Source: Desulforhabdus sp. TSK (GTDB lineage: Bacteria > Desulfobacterota > Syntrophobacteria > Syntrophobacterales > Syntrophobacteraceae). From it: DNA of 64,000 nucleotides. Where the stretch lies: contig NZ_BQXM01000014.1 in assembly GCF_022836495.1 (NCBI RefSeq), positions 53,544-117,543 of the forward strand, given 5' to 3'. A program made the position numbers and the translations under genes. The notes beneath the pieces were generated by a model. It was not told the origin of the DNA. It worked only from the letters and a program-made list of their open reading frames with translations, and made no database searches. Of the stretch, positions 40,808 to 49,489 are shown piece after piece; position 1 is the first letter of the stretch; every line of letters starts with the position of its first letter.

Positions 40808-42088
40808 TCAAGCCCGCATTTGCTCGAACACATCCCAGAAATTCGGAAAGGACTTGGCCACGGCTTCCGCGCCGTGGATTTCGACCCCTTCCACGCGAAG
40901 GCCGGCGAGCGCAAAGGCCATGGCGATGCGGTGATCGTCATGGGCTTCCAGGAACGTTTGGGGAGCACACACCTGCCCCCCTTGGATTTCCAGTCCGTCA
41001 GGCAGTTCCTGAACGGGGACCCCCAGCTTGCTCAATTCCGTCGCCACCGTGTGAAGCCGATCGGATTCCTTCACCCTGAGGTGAGCGACATTGCGTATGA
41101 AAGTGCGGCCTTGAGCGAACGCCGCCAGAACTCCCAAGGTGGGAACCATGTCGGGCATCCGGTTCATATCGAGATCCACGGCCGTCAAATACGGGGGGCC
41201 AGTCACACGTACCCCTTCATCTTCCCACTGGATCCGGCAACCCATACTTTCCAGGACCTGAAGGAGGCGACAGTCGCCCTGGGAGCTTCCAGGCAAGATG
41301 GGGTATGTAAACACCTCGCCTCCGGTCAGAGCGGCGGCAGCCCAGAAATAGGAAGCCGAGGAGCAATCGCCTTCCACGGTATATCTGAGGGCGGGGTAGC
41401 TTTGCGGTGCCGGCACGATGATCTGATGCGTGCCCGACCAGCGGTACTGAATACCGAATTCCTCCATCATGGAAAGCGTCAGTGCCACGTAGGGGAAAGA
41501 GGCTATGGGCTCATTCCATCCTACGCGCATTTCGTGTCGTGCACACGGGGACGCAATGAGGAGCGCCGACAGAAACTGGCTGCTTTGGCTGGCATCCACC
41601 AGAACTTCACCCCCTTCGAGGCCCTGGCTGATGAGCTGCACGGGAGGATACCCCGGTTCTCTCAGGCACTGGCAGGTCACTCCCAGGCTTTTCAGGGCTT
41701 CCAGGATGGGGCCGATGGGCCGTTCTCTCAGTCGCGGGCTTCCATCGAAGAGGAAGGTCCCGGTTCCCGTAGCCGCCAGGGCCAACAGGAGGCGGGTGCT
41801 GGTGCCGCTGTTGCCGAGCTCGATGGGACCGGACGGCGTGGCCCAGCGCCTGACTGCAGGCACCACACGGACCCTGTCTTCATGCCAGGTGATGACAGCA
41901 CCCAATTGTTCCAGGGCCTTGGCCGTGAGGAGGGTATCTTCGGCCACGAGGGGATTTTTGATATCACTGGGACTGTCAGCCAAGGCGGCCATGAGCAGAG
42001 CCCGGTGGGTGACGGACTTGGAGCCCGGAAGGCGAATGCTCGCGTCCACCCTGGAAACCGGTTGAATTTTCTTGCTGAGCTTACTCAT
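40808..42088 (-). CDS. aroA: 3-phosphoshikimate 1-carboxyvinyltransferase (EPSP synthase)
   Basis: A 426-aa protein with the PEP and shikimate-3-phosphate site residues in IRLPGSKSVTHRALLMAALA, GNSGTSTRLLLALAATG and HLRVKESDRLHTVATEL. It makes EPSP, the sixth step of the shikimate pathway. The segment LLLALAATG, in place of the usual MRLLAG, is found in some class II-like enzymes and bears on glyphosate response, but I cannot assign the class. Its start overlaps the aroE stop by eight bases; it is the last aromatic gene of the operon. Confidence 0.95.
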   Translation of the reverse strand: MSKLSKKIQPVSRVDASIRLPGSKSVTHRALLMAALADSPSDIKNPLVAEDTLLTAKALEQLGAVITWHEDRVRVVPAVRRWATPSGPIELGNSGTSTRLLLALAATGTGTFLFDGSPRLRERPIGPILEALKSLGVTCQCLREPGYPPVQLISQGLEGGEVLVDASQSSQFLSALLIASPCARHEMRVGWNEPIASFPYVALTLSMMEEFGIQYRWSGTHQIIVPAPQSYPALRYTVEGDCSSASYFWAAAALTGGEVFTYPILPGSSQGDCRLLQVLESMGCRIQWEDEGVRVTGPPYLTAVDLDMNRMPDMVPTLGVLAAFAQGRTFIRNVAHLRVKESDRLHTVATELSKLGVPVQELPDGLEIQGGQVCAPQTFLEAHDDHRIAMAFALAGLRVEGVEIHGAEAVAKSFPNFWDVFEQMRA

Positions 42089-42923
42089 TTTCCAACATCC
42101 TCTCTAAAGTGTTTCTCATGACCTCAACACCTTCCCGCGGGAGGCTCCGGATTCCCAGCCACCATTCCAGCTGGGCCACTCCCTGGTAAAGCAACATTTC
42201 CAGTCCGGGGACGATGACACAACCCTTCTTTTGAGCCACCCGAAGGAAAGGGGTCCATAGAGGCCGGTACACGGTATCCAGGACCAGCATTCCCGAATGA
42301 AAAAAGGATTCGGAAACCAGGGGAGCAGATTCCTTGCCCTGTAGACCGACGGACGTGCACTGCACGACCACATCGAACGCATGGCCACAGTCTCTACGGT
42401 TCAGTTCCGCAAGGGGGATGAATTCACACTGAAAACGATCTGCGAGGGCATTTCCCCGCTCCACCGAACGGTTGGAGATGGTGACGGCTGCTCCGCTTCG
42501 TTTGAGGCCATAGGCCACGGCACGCGCTACGCCGCCCGCTCCCAGGATGATAGACCGTTTTCCCTGGAGCGAGGTTGCCGCCTCCAGGGAACGGTTTGCG
42601 CCGATCCAGTCGGTGTTGCAGCCTTCCCACCCCGTTTCCAGCCGCCGGAGCGTATTGACGGCTCCAATGGCCTTTCCTGTGGCATCCACGTTTTGAGCCA
42701 GGCGGCAGGCCGCTTCCTTGTGGGGGAGTGTCACGCTCAAGCCACTGAAGCCCATGCGGAAGAGCGTCTCCAGATCTTCCTCCACCGCATCCACTTCCAA
42801 AGCCACATAGACTGCGGCCAGATCCAGTGCTTGAAAGGCGGCATTCATCATGGCAGGGCTCAAACTGTGCGCGACGGGGTTTCCAATGACGGCAAAAAGT
42901 CTTTTTTGTACGGGACGGATCAT
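42081..42923 (-). CDS. aroE: Shikimate dehydrogenase
   Basis: A 280-aa protein with the shikimate site AVIGNPVAHSLSPAMMNAAF, the catalytic Lys in LSVTLPHKEAA, NTDWIGA and the NADP fold IILGAGGVARAVAYGLKRSG followed by ISNRSVERG. It reduces 3-dehydroshikimate to shikimate. The ATG at 42923 is chosen because it overlaps the aroD stop codon by four bases, indicating translational coupling; the frame upstream belongs to the aroD region. Confidence 0.95.
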   Translation of the reverse strand: MIRPVQKRLFAVIGNPVAHSLSPAMMNAAFQALDLAAVYVALEVDAVEEDLETLFRMGFSGLSVTLPHKEAACRLAQNVDATGKAIGAVNTLRRLETGWEGCNTDWIGANRSLEAATSLQGKRSIILGAGGVARAVAYGLKRSGAAVTISNRSVERGNALADRFQCEFIPLAELNRRDCGHAFDVVVQCTSVGLQGKESAPLVSESFFHSGMLVLDTVYRPLWTPFLRVAQKKGCVIVPGLEMLLYQGVAQLEWWLGIRSLPREGVEVMRNTLERMLENE

Positions 42924-43660
42924 GAATTCACTCTCTCGAGTCCCTGCAGCCAACCCCCTGTTTTCAAGAGCGTCCGCATTGCGACCGACGTCAGCTGACC
43001 CGGAGCTGCTGCCGAAGTTCCCGGCAACTGAACATATGTCCACGGACTGCCCATCAGGAGGCAGGCCAATCGACTCCAGCGTCCGGCGTCCCCCATGCAG
43101 AACGCGATCACTTCCACGCCCAATTGGCGACGACCAAAGGGAATGAGATCCAGCACGGCCAGATTGTCTTCCGGGCAGTTGGCCTGGGTGACAATCTTGA
43201 GAATGTCCGTGCCCTTCCGAGCCATCCGCTCTGCGAGGCGATGCAAAGCCAGGCGATCGGGGGTCCCGCTGAAGTCATGATGAGAGAGAACGGTCCCAAT
43301 CTTCTTTGCCTTGAACTCTGCCAGGATTTCTCCGGGAGTGTCTTCCTCCAGATCCACCCATTCCGCTCCCGCAGCCACTGCCTTGCGCAGGACTTCGAAA
43401 CGCAGCGCTTCGTCGCCTTCAAAAGCGCCGCCTTCCCTCACGGGCCGGTTGGTCGCCAGGACGGGAAGTCTTGGGGTGACAGCCAGGAGGGAGAGGGCAT
43501 TCAGAGTCTCCTGCAGGGAATGGGATTGAATAGAGAGATCCAGGCGCCATTCCAGGAGATCCACCTCAGAGGTATGCAGCGCCTCGGCTGCTTTTTCCCG
43601 GGAAATGCCCGGCAGACAACCGCACAAGGCGGGTTTTTTCAGAACAGGCTCGCGATCCAT
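42920..43660 (-). CDS. aroD: Type I 3-dehydroquinate dehydratase
   Basis: About 246 aa. The class I (Schiff-base) enzyme is shown by SEVDLLEWRLDL, the general-base His in VLSHHDFSGTP, the Schiff-base Lys in TDILKIVTQA, and VIAFCMGDAGRWSRL. It dehydrates 3-dehydroquinate to 3-dehydroshikimate. The start is uncertain: ATG at 43660 lacks a strong ribosome site, and an in-frame TTG at 43711 is the alternative. It lies between pheA and aroE in the operon. Confidence 0.92.
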   Translation of the reverse strand: MDREPVLKKPALCGCLPGISREKAAEALHTSEVDLLEWRLDLSIQSHSLQETLNALSLLAVTPRLPVLATNRPVREGGAFEGDEALRFEVLRKAVAAGAEWVDLEEDTPGEILAEFKAKKIGTVLSHHDFSGTPDRLALHRLAERMARKGTDILKIVTQANCPEDNLAVLDLIPFGRRQLGVEVIAFCMGDAGRWSRLACLLMGSPWTYVQLPGTSAAAPGQLTSVAMRTLLKTGGWLQGLERVNS

Positions 43661-43733
43661 ATGCGTTCCGTTGACAGTAAATGTTCTTAGCGAAACAGAA
43701 GACGAAACCAAACGACTACAGGCAGTTCAGACT

Positions 43734-44879
43734 TCAAAGGAATTTTGCCGGCTGCTGCTTCGTCGGCTGAATGTTTTCTTTTTCCAAACGAATGGGAGAC
43801 CTGGGATCTCTTTTGGGATAGGAGCCCAGTATCTTGAGAAAGGTCACCTTGTCCCGTAGCTCTTCCAAGGCCTTCCTGACCTGATCGTCCTCCTCGTGCC
43901 CTTCGATGTCGGTGTAGAATAGATACTGCCAGGGGAGGAGACGGTTGGGCCTCGATTCGATGCGGGTCATATTGACGTGGGAATGGGAAAATGCTTCCAA
44001 AGCCCTGTGGAGCGCTCCGGGCTGGTCTGAAACAGCGAAAAGCAGGGACGTCTTGTCGTTGCCCGTGGGAGGGTTCAATTCATGGGACAGGACCAAAAAA
44101 CGCGTCGTGTTTCCCGCGTGGTCCTCGATCCGTTCCGCCAGAAGGTTCAGTCCGTAATGGTGTGCTGCATACAGGTTGCAGATGGCCCCTCCGACAGGGT
44201 CCTTCCCGGCCAGTTGAGCGGCCTGGGCTGTGGAGGTGCTCTCGTAGATCTCCACGTGGCGCAGGTTTTCCAGAATCCACCGCCGGCACTGCTCGATGGG
44301 TTGATGATGGGCGTAAAGATGCTTCAAGTTCTGGACGGAATCCACCGAGCCGCACAGGTTGTGAGCCACTTCCAGGTAGCATTCTCCCCCGACCCGCATG
44401 GAGGATTCATAGAGCAGGTCCATGCTCCGGCCGACCCCACCCTGGAGGGAATTTTCGATGGGTATGACCGCCACGTGGACCTTGCCCTTCAAAACGGCTT
44501 CGAAAACATCCTCCAGGGTGGAGCAGGGGATGTAGCGCGCGGAGTGCCCGTACAGGGAGAGTGCAGCCAGGTGGGAATAGGTCCATTCCGGGCCGAGAAA
44601 ACCCACCTGCAGCACATACTGCAGCAGGCGGGAGGCAGCAAAGATTTCCCGATAGATGGAGCGCAGGGATTCCGGGGAGAGAGGCCCTGTATTGGCCTTG
44701 ATGAGACGATCATAAATATCCTGCTCCCGGCCCGGGTGAAAGAGAGGGAGTCCTTTTTCCGCTTTGTAGCGCCCGACCCGACAGGCCAGGTCCATTCGCC
44801 GGTTCAAGAGATTCAGGAGCTCTGAATCAATGGCATCGATGGATTCTCGCAAGGTATTCAGTTCGTCGCCCACAATCAT
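43734..44879 (-). CDS. pheA: Bifunctional chorismate mutase/prephenate dehydratase (P-protein)
   Basis: A 381-aa protein in three parts: an AroQ-type chorismate mutase (1-90, ESIDAIDSELLNLLNRRMDLA); a prephenate dehydratase (95-275, VGFLGPEWTYSHLAA, VIPIENSLQGGVG, NTTRFLVL); and an ACT regulatory domain (285-365) with GALHRAL and ESRP, the Phe-binding motifs. It commits chorismate to phenylalanine and is likely feedback-inhibited by Phe. The operon leader carries Phe/Tyr codons before a terminator, so it is also controlled at transcription. Start ATG overlaps the preceding gene by four bases. Confidence 0.96.
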   Translation of the reverse strand: MIVGDELNTLRESIDAIDSELLNLLNRRMDLACRVGRYKAEKGLPLFHPGREQDIYDRLIKANTGPLSPESLRSIYREIFAASRLLQYVLQVGFLGPEWTYSHLAALSLYGHSARYIPCSTLEDVFEAVLKGKVHVAVIPIENSLQGGVGRSMDLLYESSMRVGGECYLEVAHNLCGSVDSVQNLKHLYAHHQPIEQCRRWILENLRHVEIYESTSTAQAAQLAGKDPVGGAICNLYAAHHYGLNLLAERIEDHAGNTTRFLVLSHELNPPTGNDKTSLLFAVSDQPGALHRALEAFSHSHVNMTRIESRPNRLLPWQYLFYTDIEGHEEDDQVRKALEELRDKVTFLKILGSYPKRDPRSPIRLEKENIQPTKQQPAKFL

Positions 44880-45919
44880 TTCTCCCAGATGGTTTCTTCC
44901 ACTTGGATTCCAAAATGCCGCCCGGATTTCTCGACGGCCGCCAGAATCGCGTCGCCGGGCTTGAGCTCCACGACGGATAGCGCCTTTCCCTCAGGATTTG
45001 AAAGGCGAATGGTTTCGGCGTTCTGCAGGAGGATGGATCCTCTCGCCTCTCCGCAGACGGCTTCCAGCAGCAACAGGGGCCTGCGCTCGATCTTCAGGCG
45101 GCCCACGGTGGCAACCTGAGTCGCTCCGTCGGCACGCACCACCAGGACCGGATCACCCGAAGCGAGCTCGCTCAAGTAGCGTGTGCGATCTTCCGGAACT
45201 TTCACGTAGGCATGGACTGCACCGGCATTGACACGAAACGGACGGGGGGCCACGTATGGGTTTGTTTTGGCTTCGGCCTGCACCAGGAAGAAGAAGGAGC
45301 TGGAGCTTCCCACCAGAAGGCCCTCTCCTTCCTGCATGAGGGTGCAGGTGTCCACACACACCCGGTCTCCCAGTCCTGCAGGGCGAATGCTCTCGATGAC
45401 GGCGATCTGAAGGGCTTGCGCCGGTGCCGCACCTTTCACGCGTTTCAAGAGAGCTCGGAGCTCTCGGGGGTTTTCAGTATGTATGACGACTCCAGCGACG
45501 CCCCGTTCCAGGATGCCGAGGGCCAGGTCTATTTCCTCTGTCGAGTGCACTGGGACGAAGAGCCGCCCGTTGCGCGCGAGGAGATTTTCCAGGGGAATCA
45601 CTTCCCAGCTGCGTCGGCGGCTCCCTGGCCCGGAGTCGCCATCCTTTCCCGGGATTTCATCCTCCAGGGCCACCGGCCCCCGGTGCAATAGTCGCCCGAT
45701 GCGCTCTTCGTCTTCAGGAGAATGGAGGGATTCAAAAAAAACATCCTGCCCCGGTTTCAGATCCCCGTCGACACTGACGGTGGTGATACGGCCAAGGGCT
45801 TTCACTCTCTCCTGCCATCCAGCCGGGATCACGAGGGCGTCCGCGCCGTTTTCCAGGGCAGTGGTCACCATCTCCCGAGACCACTCTTTCAGGCAAACCC
45901 AGGCTTCCTTCAAGGACAT
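44876..45919 (-). CDS. aroB': 3-dehydroquinate synthase II (archaeal type)
   Basis: About 347 aa. It resembles archaeal DHQ synthase II, which makes 3-dehydroquinate from 2-amino-3,7-dideoxy-D-threo-hept-6-ulosonate by oxidative deamination, not from DAHP. Marks are ENGADALVIP, GVAGVVIHTENPREL, VCVDTCTLMQEGEGLLVG, SSSSFFFLVQAE, RPFRVNAGAVHAYV and GRLKIERRPLLLLEA. The partner aldolase (AroA') is not in the window. It is the first gene after the attenuator. GGAGG abuts the ATG at 45919, so the TTG at 45913, with six-base spacing, may be the true start. Confidence 0.92.
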   Translation of the reverse strand: MSLKEAWVCLKEWSREMVTTALENGADALVIPAGWQERVKALGRITTVSVDGDLKPGQDVFFESLHSPEDEERIGRLLHRGPVALEDEIPGKDGDSGPGSRRRSWEVIPLENLLARNGRLFVPVHSTEEIDLALGILERGVAGVVIHTENPRELRALLKRVKGAAPAQALQIAVIESIRPAGLGDRVCVDTCTLMQEGEGLLVGSSSSFFFLVQAEAKTNPYVAPRPFRVNAGAVHAYVKVPEDRTRYLSELASGDPVLVVRADGATQVATVGRLKIERRPLLLLEAVCGEARGSILLQNAETIRLSNPEGKALSVVELKPGDAILAAVEKSGRHFGIQVEETIWEK

Positions 45920-45997
45920 CCTCCGTCTCTCCCGCCTGCTTCCCCAGGCATCGCAGTCTCGCCGTCGTGCTCCCCACTCCCTGTTCCCCACGAAAAC

Positions 45998-46026
45998 AAA
46001 AAAGCCGCAGGCTGAACCTGCGGCTT
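45998..46026 (-). terminator. Attenuator terminator in the aromatic operon leader
   Basis: On the minus strand AAGCCGCAGG pairs with CCTGCGGCTT (10 bp, TTCAG loop) and runs into TTTTTT at 46003-45998. It lies between the leader peptide and the DHQS II start. Seven bases at 46067-46061 (GACCTGC) can pair with GCAGGTT (46021-46015), which would break this stem and act as antiterminator. Confidence 0.85.
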
Positions 46027-46065
46027 GGGGAGACGAGCTATGGTCTTCAATACATCAGGGGCAGG

Positions 46066-46134
46066 TCAGCACCGTTTTCCACGTCCGGGAAAATAGTAAT
46101 AAAAATAGATGTCGAACACGACCGGACCCGCCAT
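46066..46134 (-). CDS. Phe/Tyr-rich leader peptide of the aromatic operon
   Basis: A 22-codon frame on the minus strand starting at ATG 46134 and ending TGA. After MAGPVV it reads F-D-I-Y-F-Y-Y-Y-F, then PGRGKRC: three Phe and four Tyr in nine codons. It lies 40 bases before a terminator hairpin and upstream of aroB'-pheA-aroD-aroE-aroA. An AAGGGA lies ten bases before the ATG. This is the arrangement of classical ribosome-mediated attenuators (pheA, pheST leaders): stalling at scarce Phe/Tyr codons would leave GACCTGC free to form the antiterminator. Confidence 0.8.
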   Translation of the reverse strand: MAGPVVFDIYFYYYFPGRGKRC

Positions 46135-46189
46135 TTGGGTACAATCCCTTTTTTCTTGTGATTATACTCATTTCTAATTGTGCATGGGT

Positions 46190-46219
46190 AAGATAAAAGG
46201 GGACCGACGATACTGTCAA
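46190..46219 (-). promoter_or_regulatory. Sigma-70-type promoter of the aromatic operon leader
   Basis: On the minus strand a perfect -35 TTGACA (46219-46214) is followed after 17 bases by TTATCT (46196-46191), or after 18 bases by TATCTT. It lies about 60 bp upstream of the leader peptide start, which suits an attenuator transcript. Confidence 0.65.
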
Positions 46220-46476
46220 GCAAATTATTAACGAATCGCCATATCGAGATAAAAGTCGTGTCTTCGGTCTGGTTTTTATGAGCAGTTTGAATTATGATTC
46301 AAACCAGTTAGCATATGTTTGCAGTGAGGCTTGTTCTCCTGGCCTGGCGTTTTTCCAAGCTGTGATCCCTCTTTCCATTCCCCCAAGCTTCCCGGCAAAC
46401 GCTTACTTTTTCCTCTTCCTGCGCAGACCATGAGATTTTTTTTCCGCGTAAAGGCGGCATAGAAAGTGAGACACCT

Positions 46477-47934
46477 ATGGCCACATTCAAAGACTTCAAA
46501 AGAGTTTCCGAAACGGTTTGGGAAATTCCCACGGCCTATAAGGAAGGAATGCGGGTTCCCGCTCGGATCTACGCCACGCGGAAGCTCATGGAGAACATGG
46601 ATGAAGGCGTCATCGACCAGGTCACCAACGTGGCGACCCTGCCCGGTATTGTCGGCTATTCCTACTGCATGCCCGACGGTCATTGGGGCTATGGATTCCC
46701 CATCGGCGGCGTGGCTGCCATGGATTTCAAAACGGGGGTCATCTCTCCGGGCGGCATCGGTTTCGACGTCAATTGCGGCATGCGCCTCGTCCTTACGAAC
46801 CTCATTTACGACGAAGTCAAGCCTCAGCTGCGGAAGTTGGTGGATCGGCTTTTTGCCCGCGTTCCCTCGGGAGTGGGGGGCAGCGGCTTCATCGATATCT
46901 CTCAAAATGAATTTCGTCGGGTCATCGAACAGGGAGCGGACTGGTGCATCAAAAATGGCTACGGATGGGCGGAGGACCTGGATCGCACGGAAGAGCGAGG
47001 ATGCATCCGGGGGGCAGACGCTTCCAAGGTCAGCAAGAAGGCCGTCGAGCGGGGATTCAAGCAGATCGGTACCCTTGGCTCGGGAAACCACTACCTGGAA
47101 ATCCAGGTGGTGAAGCCTGAAAATGTTTTCGACACACGGTTGGCAGCGGCGTTCGGGATCACCCAGCCCAACCAGGTCGTGGTGATGTTTCACTGTGGCA
47201 GCCGCGGCTTCGGCCACCAGGTGGCGACGGATTATCTCCAGATTTTTCTCAAGGTGATGGAAAAGAAGTACGGCATCAAAATTCTGGACCGTGAGCTGGC
47301 ATGCGCTCCTTTTCTTTCCCCCGAGGGTCAGGATTATTTTGCAGCCATGAAATGCGCCATCAACATGTCCTTTGCCAACCGACAGGTTATCCTTCACCGG
47401 GTGCGTGAAGTCTTTTCCGAAGTTTTCAACCGGGATCCTGTCGATCTCGGGATGCACCAGGTCTATGATGTGGCTCACAATACCGCAAAATTGGAGGAGC
47501 ACACCATTGATGGCAGGCAAAGGCAGCTTCTGGTGCATCGCAAGGGAGCCACACGCGCCTTTGGGCCGGGGTCGAGCGAGCTGCCGGATATTTACAGGAA
47601 AACCGGGCAGCCGGTCATCGTGGGCGGAAGCATGGAAACAGGATCGTACCTGCTGGCAGGAGTGGAAGAAGGGGGGCAGACTTTTTTCAGCACCGCGCAC
47701 GGGAGCGGTCGGACCATGAGCCGACATCAGGCCAAGAGGCAGTTTCACGGAAAAAAGCTCTTGGAGGATATGGAAGCGAGGGGCATTTACCTGCGAACCG
47801 CTTCTTTCTCGGGATTGGCCGAGGAAGCGGGACCGGCCTACAAAGATATCGACGAAGTGGTTCTGGCGACGGAGCAGGCGGGGATCAGCAGGAGAGTGGC
47901 TCGTTTCATTCCCATCGGGAATGTGAAAGGTTAG
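46477..47934 (+). CDS. rtcB: RNA-splicing ligase RtcB
   Basis: A 485-aa protein with all RtcB hallmarks: metal-binding Cys in GFDVNCGMR, GSGNHYLEIQ, FHCGSRGFGHQ, DVAHNTAKLE, and the guanylylated His in FSTAHGSGRTMSRHQAK. It joins RNA 2',3'-cyclic phosphate or 3'-phosphate ends to 5'-OH using GTP and Mn2+, for tRNA repair or splicing. It is followed by a CobW-type GTPase and archease on the same strand; archease is the known RtcB activator. No sigma-54 rtcR activator gene is adjacent. Confidence 0.96.
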   Translation: MATFKDFKRVSETVWEIPTAYKEGMRVPARIYATRKLMENMDEGVIDQVTNVATLPGIVGYSYCMPDGHWGYGFPIGGVAAMDFKTGVISPGGIGFDVNCGMRLVLTNLIYDEVKPQLRKLVDRLFARVPSGVGGSGFIDISQNEFRRVIEQGADWCIKNGYGWAEDLDRTEERGCIRGADASKVSKKAVERGFKQIGTLGSGNHYLEIQVVKPENVFDTRLAAAFGITQPNQVVVMFHCGSRGFGHQVATDYLQIFLKVMEKKYGIKILDRELACAPFLSPEGQDYFAAMKCAINMSFANRQVILHRVREVFSEVFNRDPVDLGMHQVYDVAHNTAKLEEHTIDGRQRQLLVHRKGATRAFGPGSSELPDIYRKTGQPVIVGGSMETGSYLLAGVEEGGQTFFSTAHGSGRTMSRHQAKRQFHGKKLLEDMEARGIYLRTASFSGLAEEAGPAYKDIDEVVLATEQAGISRRVARFIPIGNVKG

Positions 47935-47988
47935 AGTGCACTTGGGGCCGTCTGAAGGAGGCAATGGACGAGTATCGCAGGAGATTTC

Positions 47989-48882
47989 ATGAAATCCAGA
48001 ACTCCCATCATGCTTGTCACAGGATCGTTGGGAAGTGGAAAAACCACTCTGGTGAGGCGTATCGTGGGTGCCGCCGATCGCCGCATCGCCGTTGTCATGA
48101 ATGAATTCGGGGAAGTGGCCGTCGACAGCAAGGTACTGCAGGGGAAGAACATTCAGATCGTCGAGCTCCTGGGTGGCTGTGTCTGCTGTTCGCTGACGGG
48201 AGAGTTCGAAGCGGCGGTTCGGGAGATTGTGGACACCATTCAGCCCGAATTCATCGTTGTCGAAGCGACGGGGGTGGCTGAATCCGATGCTCTCGTCTAC
48301 GAAGTGCAGGACAACCTGCCCGACGTCCGTCTGGACTGCGTCGTTTTTGTTGTGGACGCCTACATGAGCCTCAAATTTCCCTACGTGAGTCACACGATGG
48401 ATACTCAATTGAAGGCGGCGGACGTTATCCTCATCAACAAGATCGATCAGATGACCACCGACGAAGTCCAAACAGTGGAAAGTCAGGTACGGCAGTACAA
48501 TGAAAATGCCGTGTTTTTCAAGACGATGGGGTGCGACATGGATACGAAGCTGCTTTTCGGGTTGGCGCCCCAGGAAAGACCTCCCGTGCCATGGACCCAT
48601 CATGGCGAGACGACCTTTCGGTCATTTGCTTACCAGACCGAGTCCTTCCTGGACGAAGAAAAATTCAGTCGACTCATCTCGACCCTGCCGCCGACGGTTT
48701 TCCGCGTCAAGGGTTTCGTCCGCTTCAGTAATGCCTGCCATCTGTTCAATTACGTGGTGGGACGTGCCGATTTGGAGGAGTTTGCCGCGGACAAGACTCA
48801 GCTCGTATTCATCGGCCGCCAACTGGAGAGCGTCCGTGACGACGTTCTGCGGCGACTGCACGAGTGCGAGGCCCAGACTTAA
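47989..48882 (+). CDS. CobW-family metal-chaperone GTPase
   Basis: A 297-aa G3E GTPase. Walker A is TGSLGSGKTTLVRRI, the metal motif is GGCVCCSLTGEF (CxCC), the switch Glu region is VVEATGVAESDAL, and NKIDQM gives guanine specificity. The C-terminal CobW domain (FRSFAYQTESFLDEEKF...FRVKGFVRF) is present, but there is no long His-rich loop. These proteins insert Zn, Co or other metals into client proteins. Sandwiched between rtcB and archease, it may serve the RtcB metal centre; this link is inference. Confidence 0.9.
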   Translation: MKSRTPIMLVTGSLGSGKTTLVRRIVGAADRRIAVVMNEFGEVAVDSKVLQGKNIQIVELLGGCVCCSLTGEFEAAVREIVDTIQPEFIVVEATGVAESDALVYEVQDNLPDVRLDCVVFVVDAYMSLKFPYVSHTMDTQLKAADVILINKIDQMTTDEVQTVESQVRQYNENAVFFKTMGCDMDTKLLFGLAPQERPPVPWTHHGETTFRSFAYQTESFLDEEKFSRLISTLPPTVFRVKGFVRFSNACHLFNYVVGRADLEEFAADKTQLVFIGRQLESVRDDVLRRLHECEAQT

Positions 48883-48906
48883 ACACCTCAAGAGGCGGTT
48901 GTTGTC

Positions 48907-49338
48907 ATGCCTTTCAAATATCTTGAAGACATCGCCACGGCCGACGTGGCGTTCGAAGCCTGGGGCAGGACCCTTCCTGAAATGTTCGTGGCTGCCGCGG
49001 ACGCCACGATGAACGCCATGGTAGTAGATTTGGAGACCATTGAACCGAAGGAAGTACGTGAGGTTCACCTGGAATCCGAGAGCCTCGACATGCTGCTCTT
49101 TCAAATGCTCCAGGAGCTCATTTTCTACAAGGATGCCGAGCGCCTCCTGCTTCGTGTGGCTTGCGTGGAGGTCCATGGCGGGGAAGGAACCTGCACCCTT
49201 GAGGCCGAAATGCGGGGGGAAGAAATCGATCCGGGCCGGCATGACCTGATCGTGGATGTCAAAGCCGTTACACTGCACCGCTACCGGGTGGAAGAGACAT
49301 CGGGCGGATGGGAGTCCACCGTTATTTTAGATATATAA
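48907..49338 (+). CDS. Archease (RtcB activator)
   Basis: A 143-aa protein of the archease family: FKYLEDIATADVAFEAWG at the start with the metal-binding Asp, LPEMFVAAADATMNAMV, LDMLLFQMLQELIFYKDAERLL in the middle, and the C-terminal VDVKAVTLHRYRVEE...STVILDI. Archease speeds RtcB guanylylation and widens its nucleotide use. Co-location with rtcB supports the assignment strongly. It begins 24 bp after the CobW gene. Confidence 0.93.
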   Translation: MPFKYLEDIATADVAFEAWGRTLPEMFVAAADATMNAMVVDLETIEPKEVREVHLESESLDMLLFQMLQELIFYKDAERLLLRVACVEVHGGEGTCTLEAEMRGEEIDPGRHDLIVDVKAVTLHRYRVEETSGGWESTVILDI

Positions 49339-49489
49339 AGTCAGAGCGCCTCGTATTTGCTGACCTCATTGCACGTTTTCCGTTCATTTATCTGTTGAAT
49401 CCTCCCGGACTTCTCATCTATTTTAAAAAAGGCATCAATCTGAACTGTTGGCTCATCATCATTTCAATTGCAAAAGGAGAAGGTAAGTC

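Noticed and set aside
40274..42121. 615-codon plus-strand frame opposite the lipoprotein and aroA
   Set aside because: Covers two real genes on the other strand; the translation shows no domain.
46276..48603. 775-codon open frame on the minus strand
   Set aside because: Antisense to rtcB and the CobW gene; low-complexity His/Arg/Leu-rich translation with no family resemblance.
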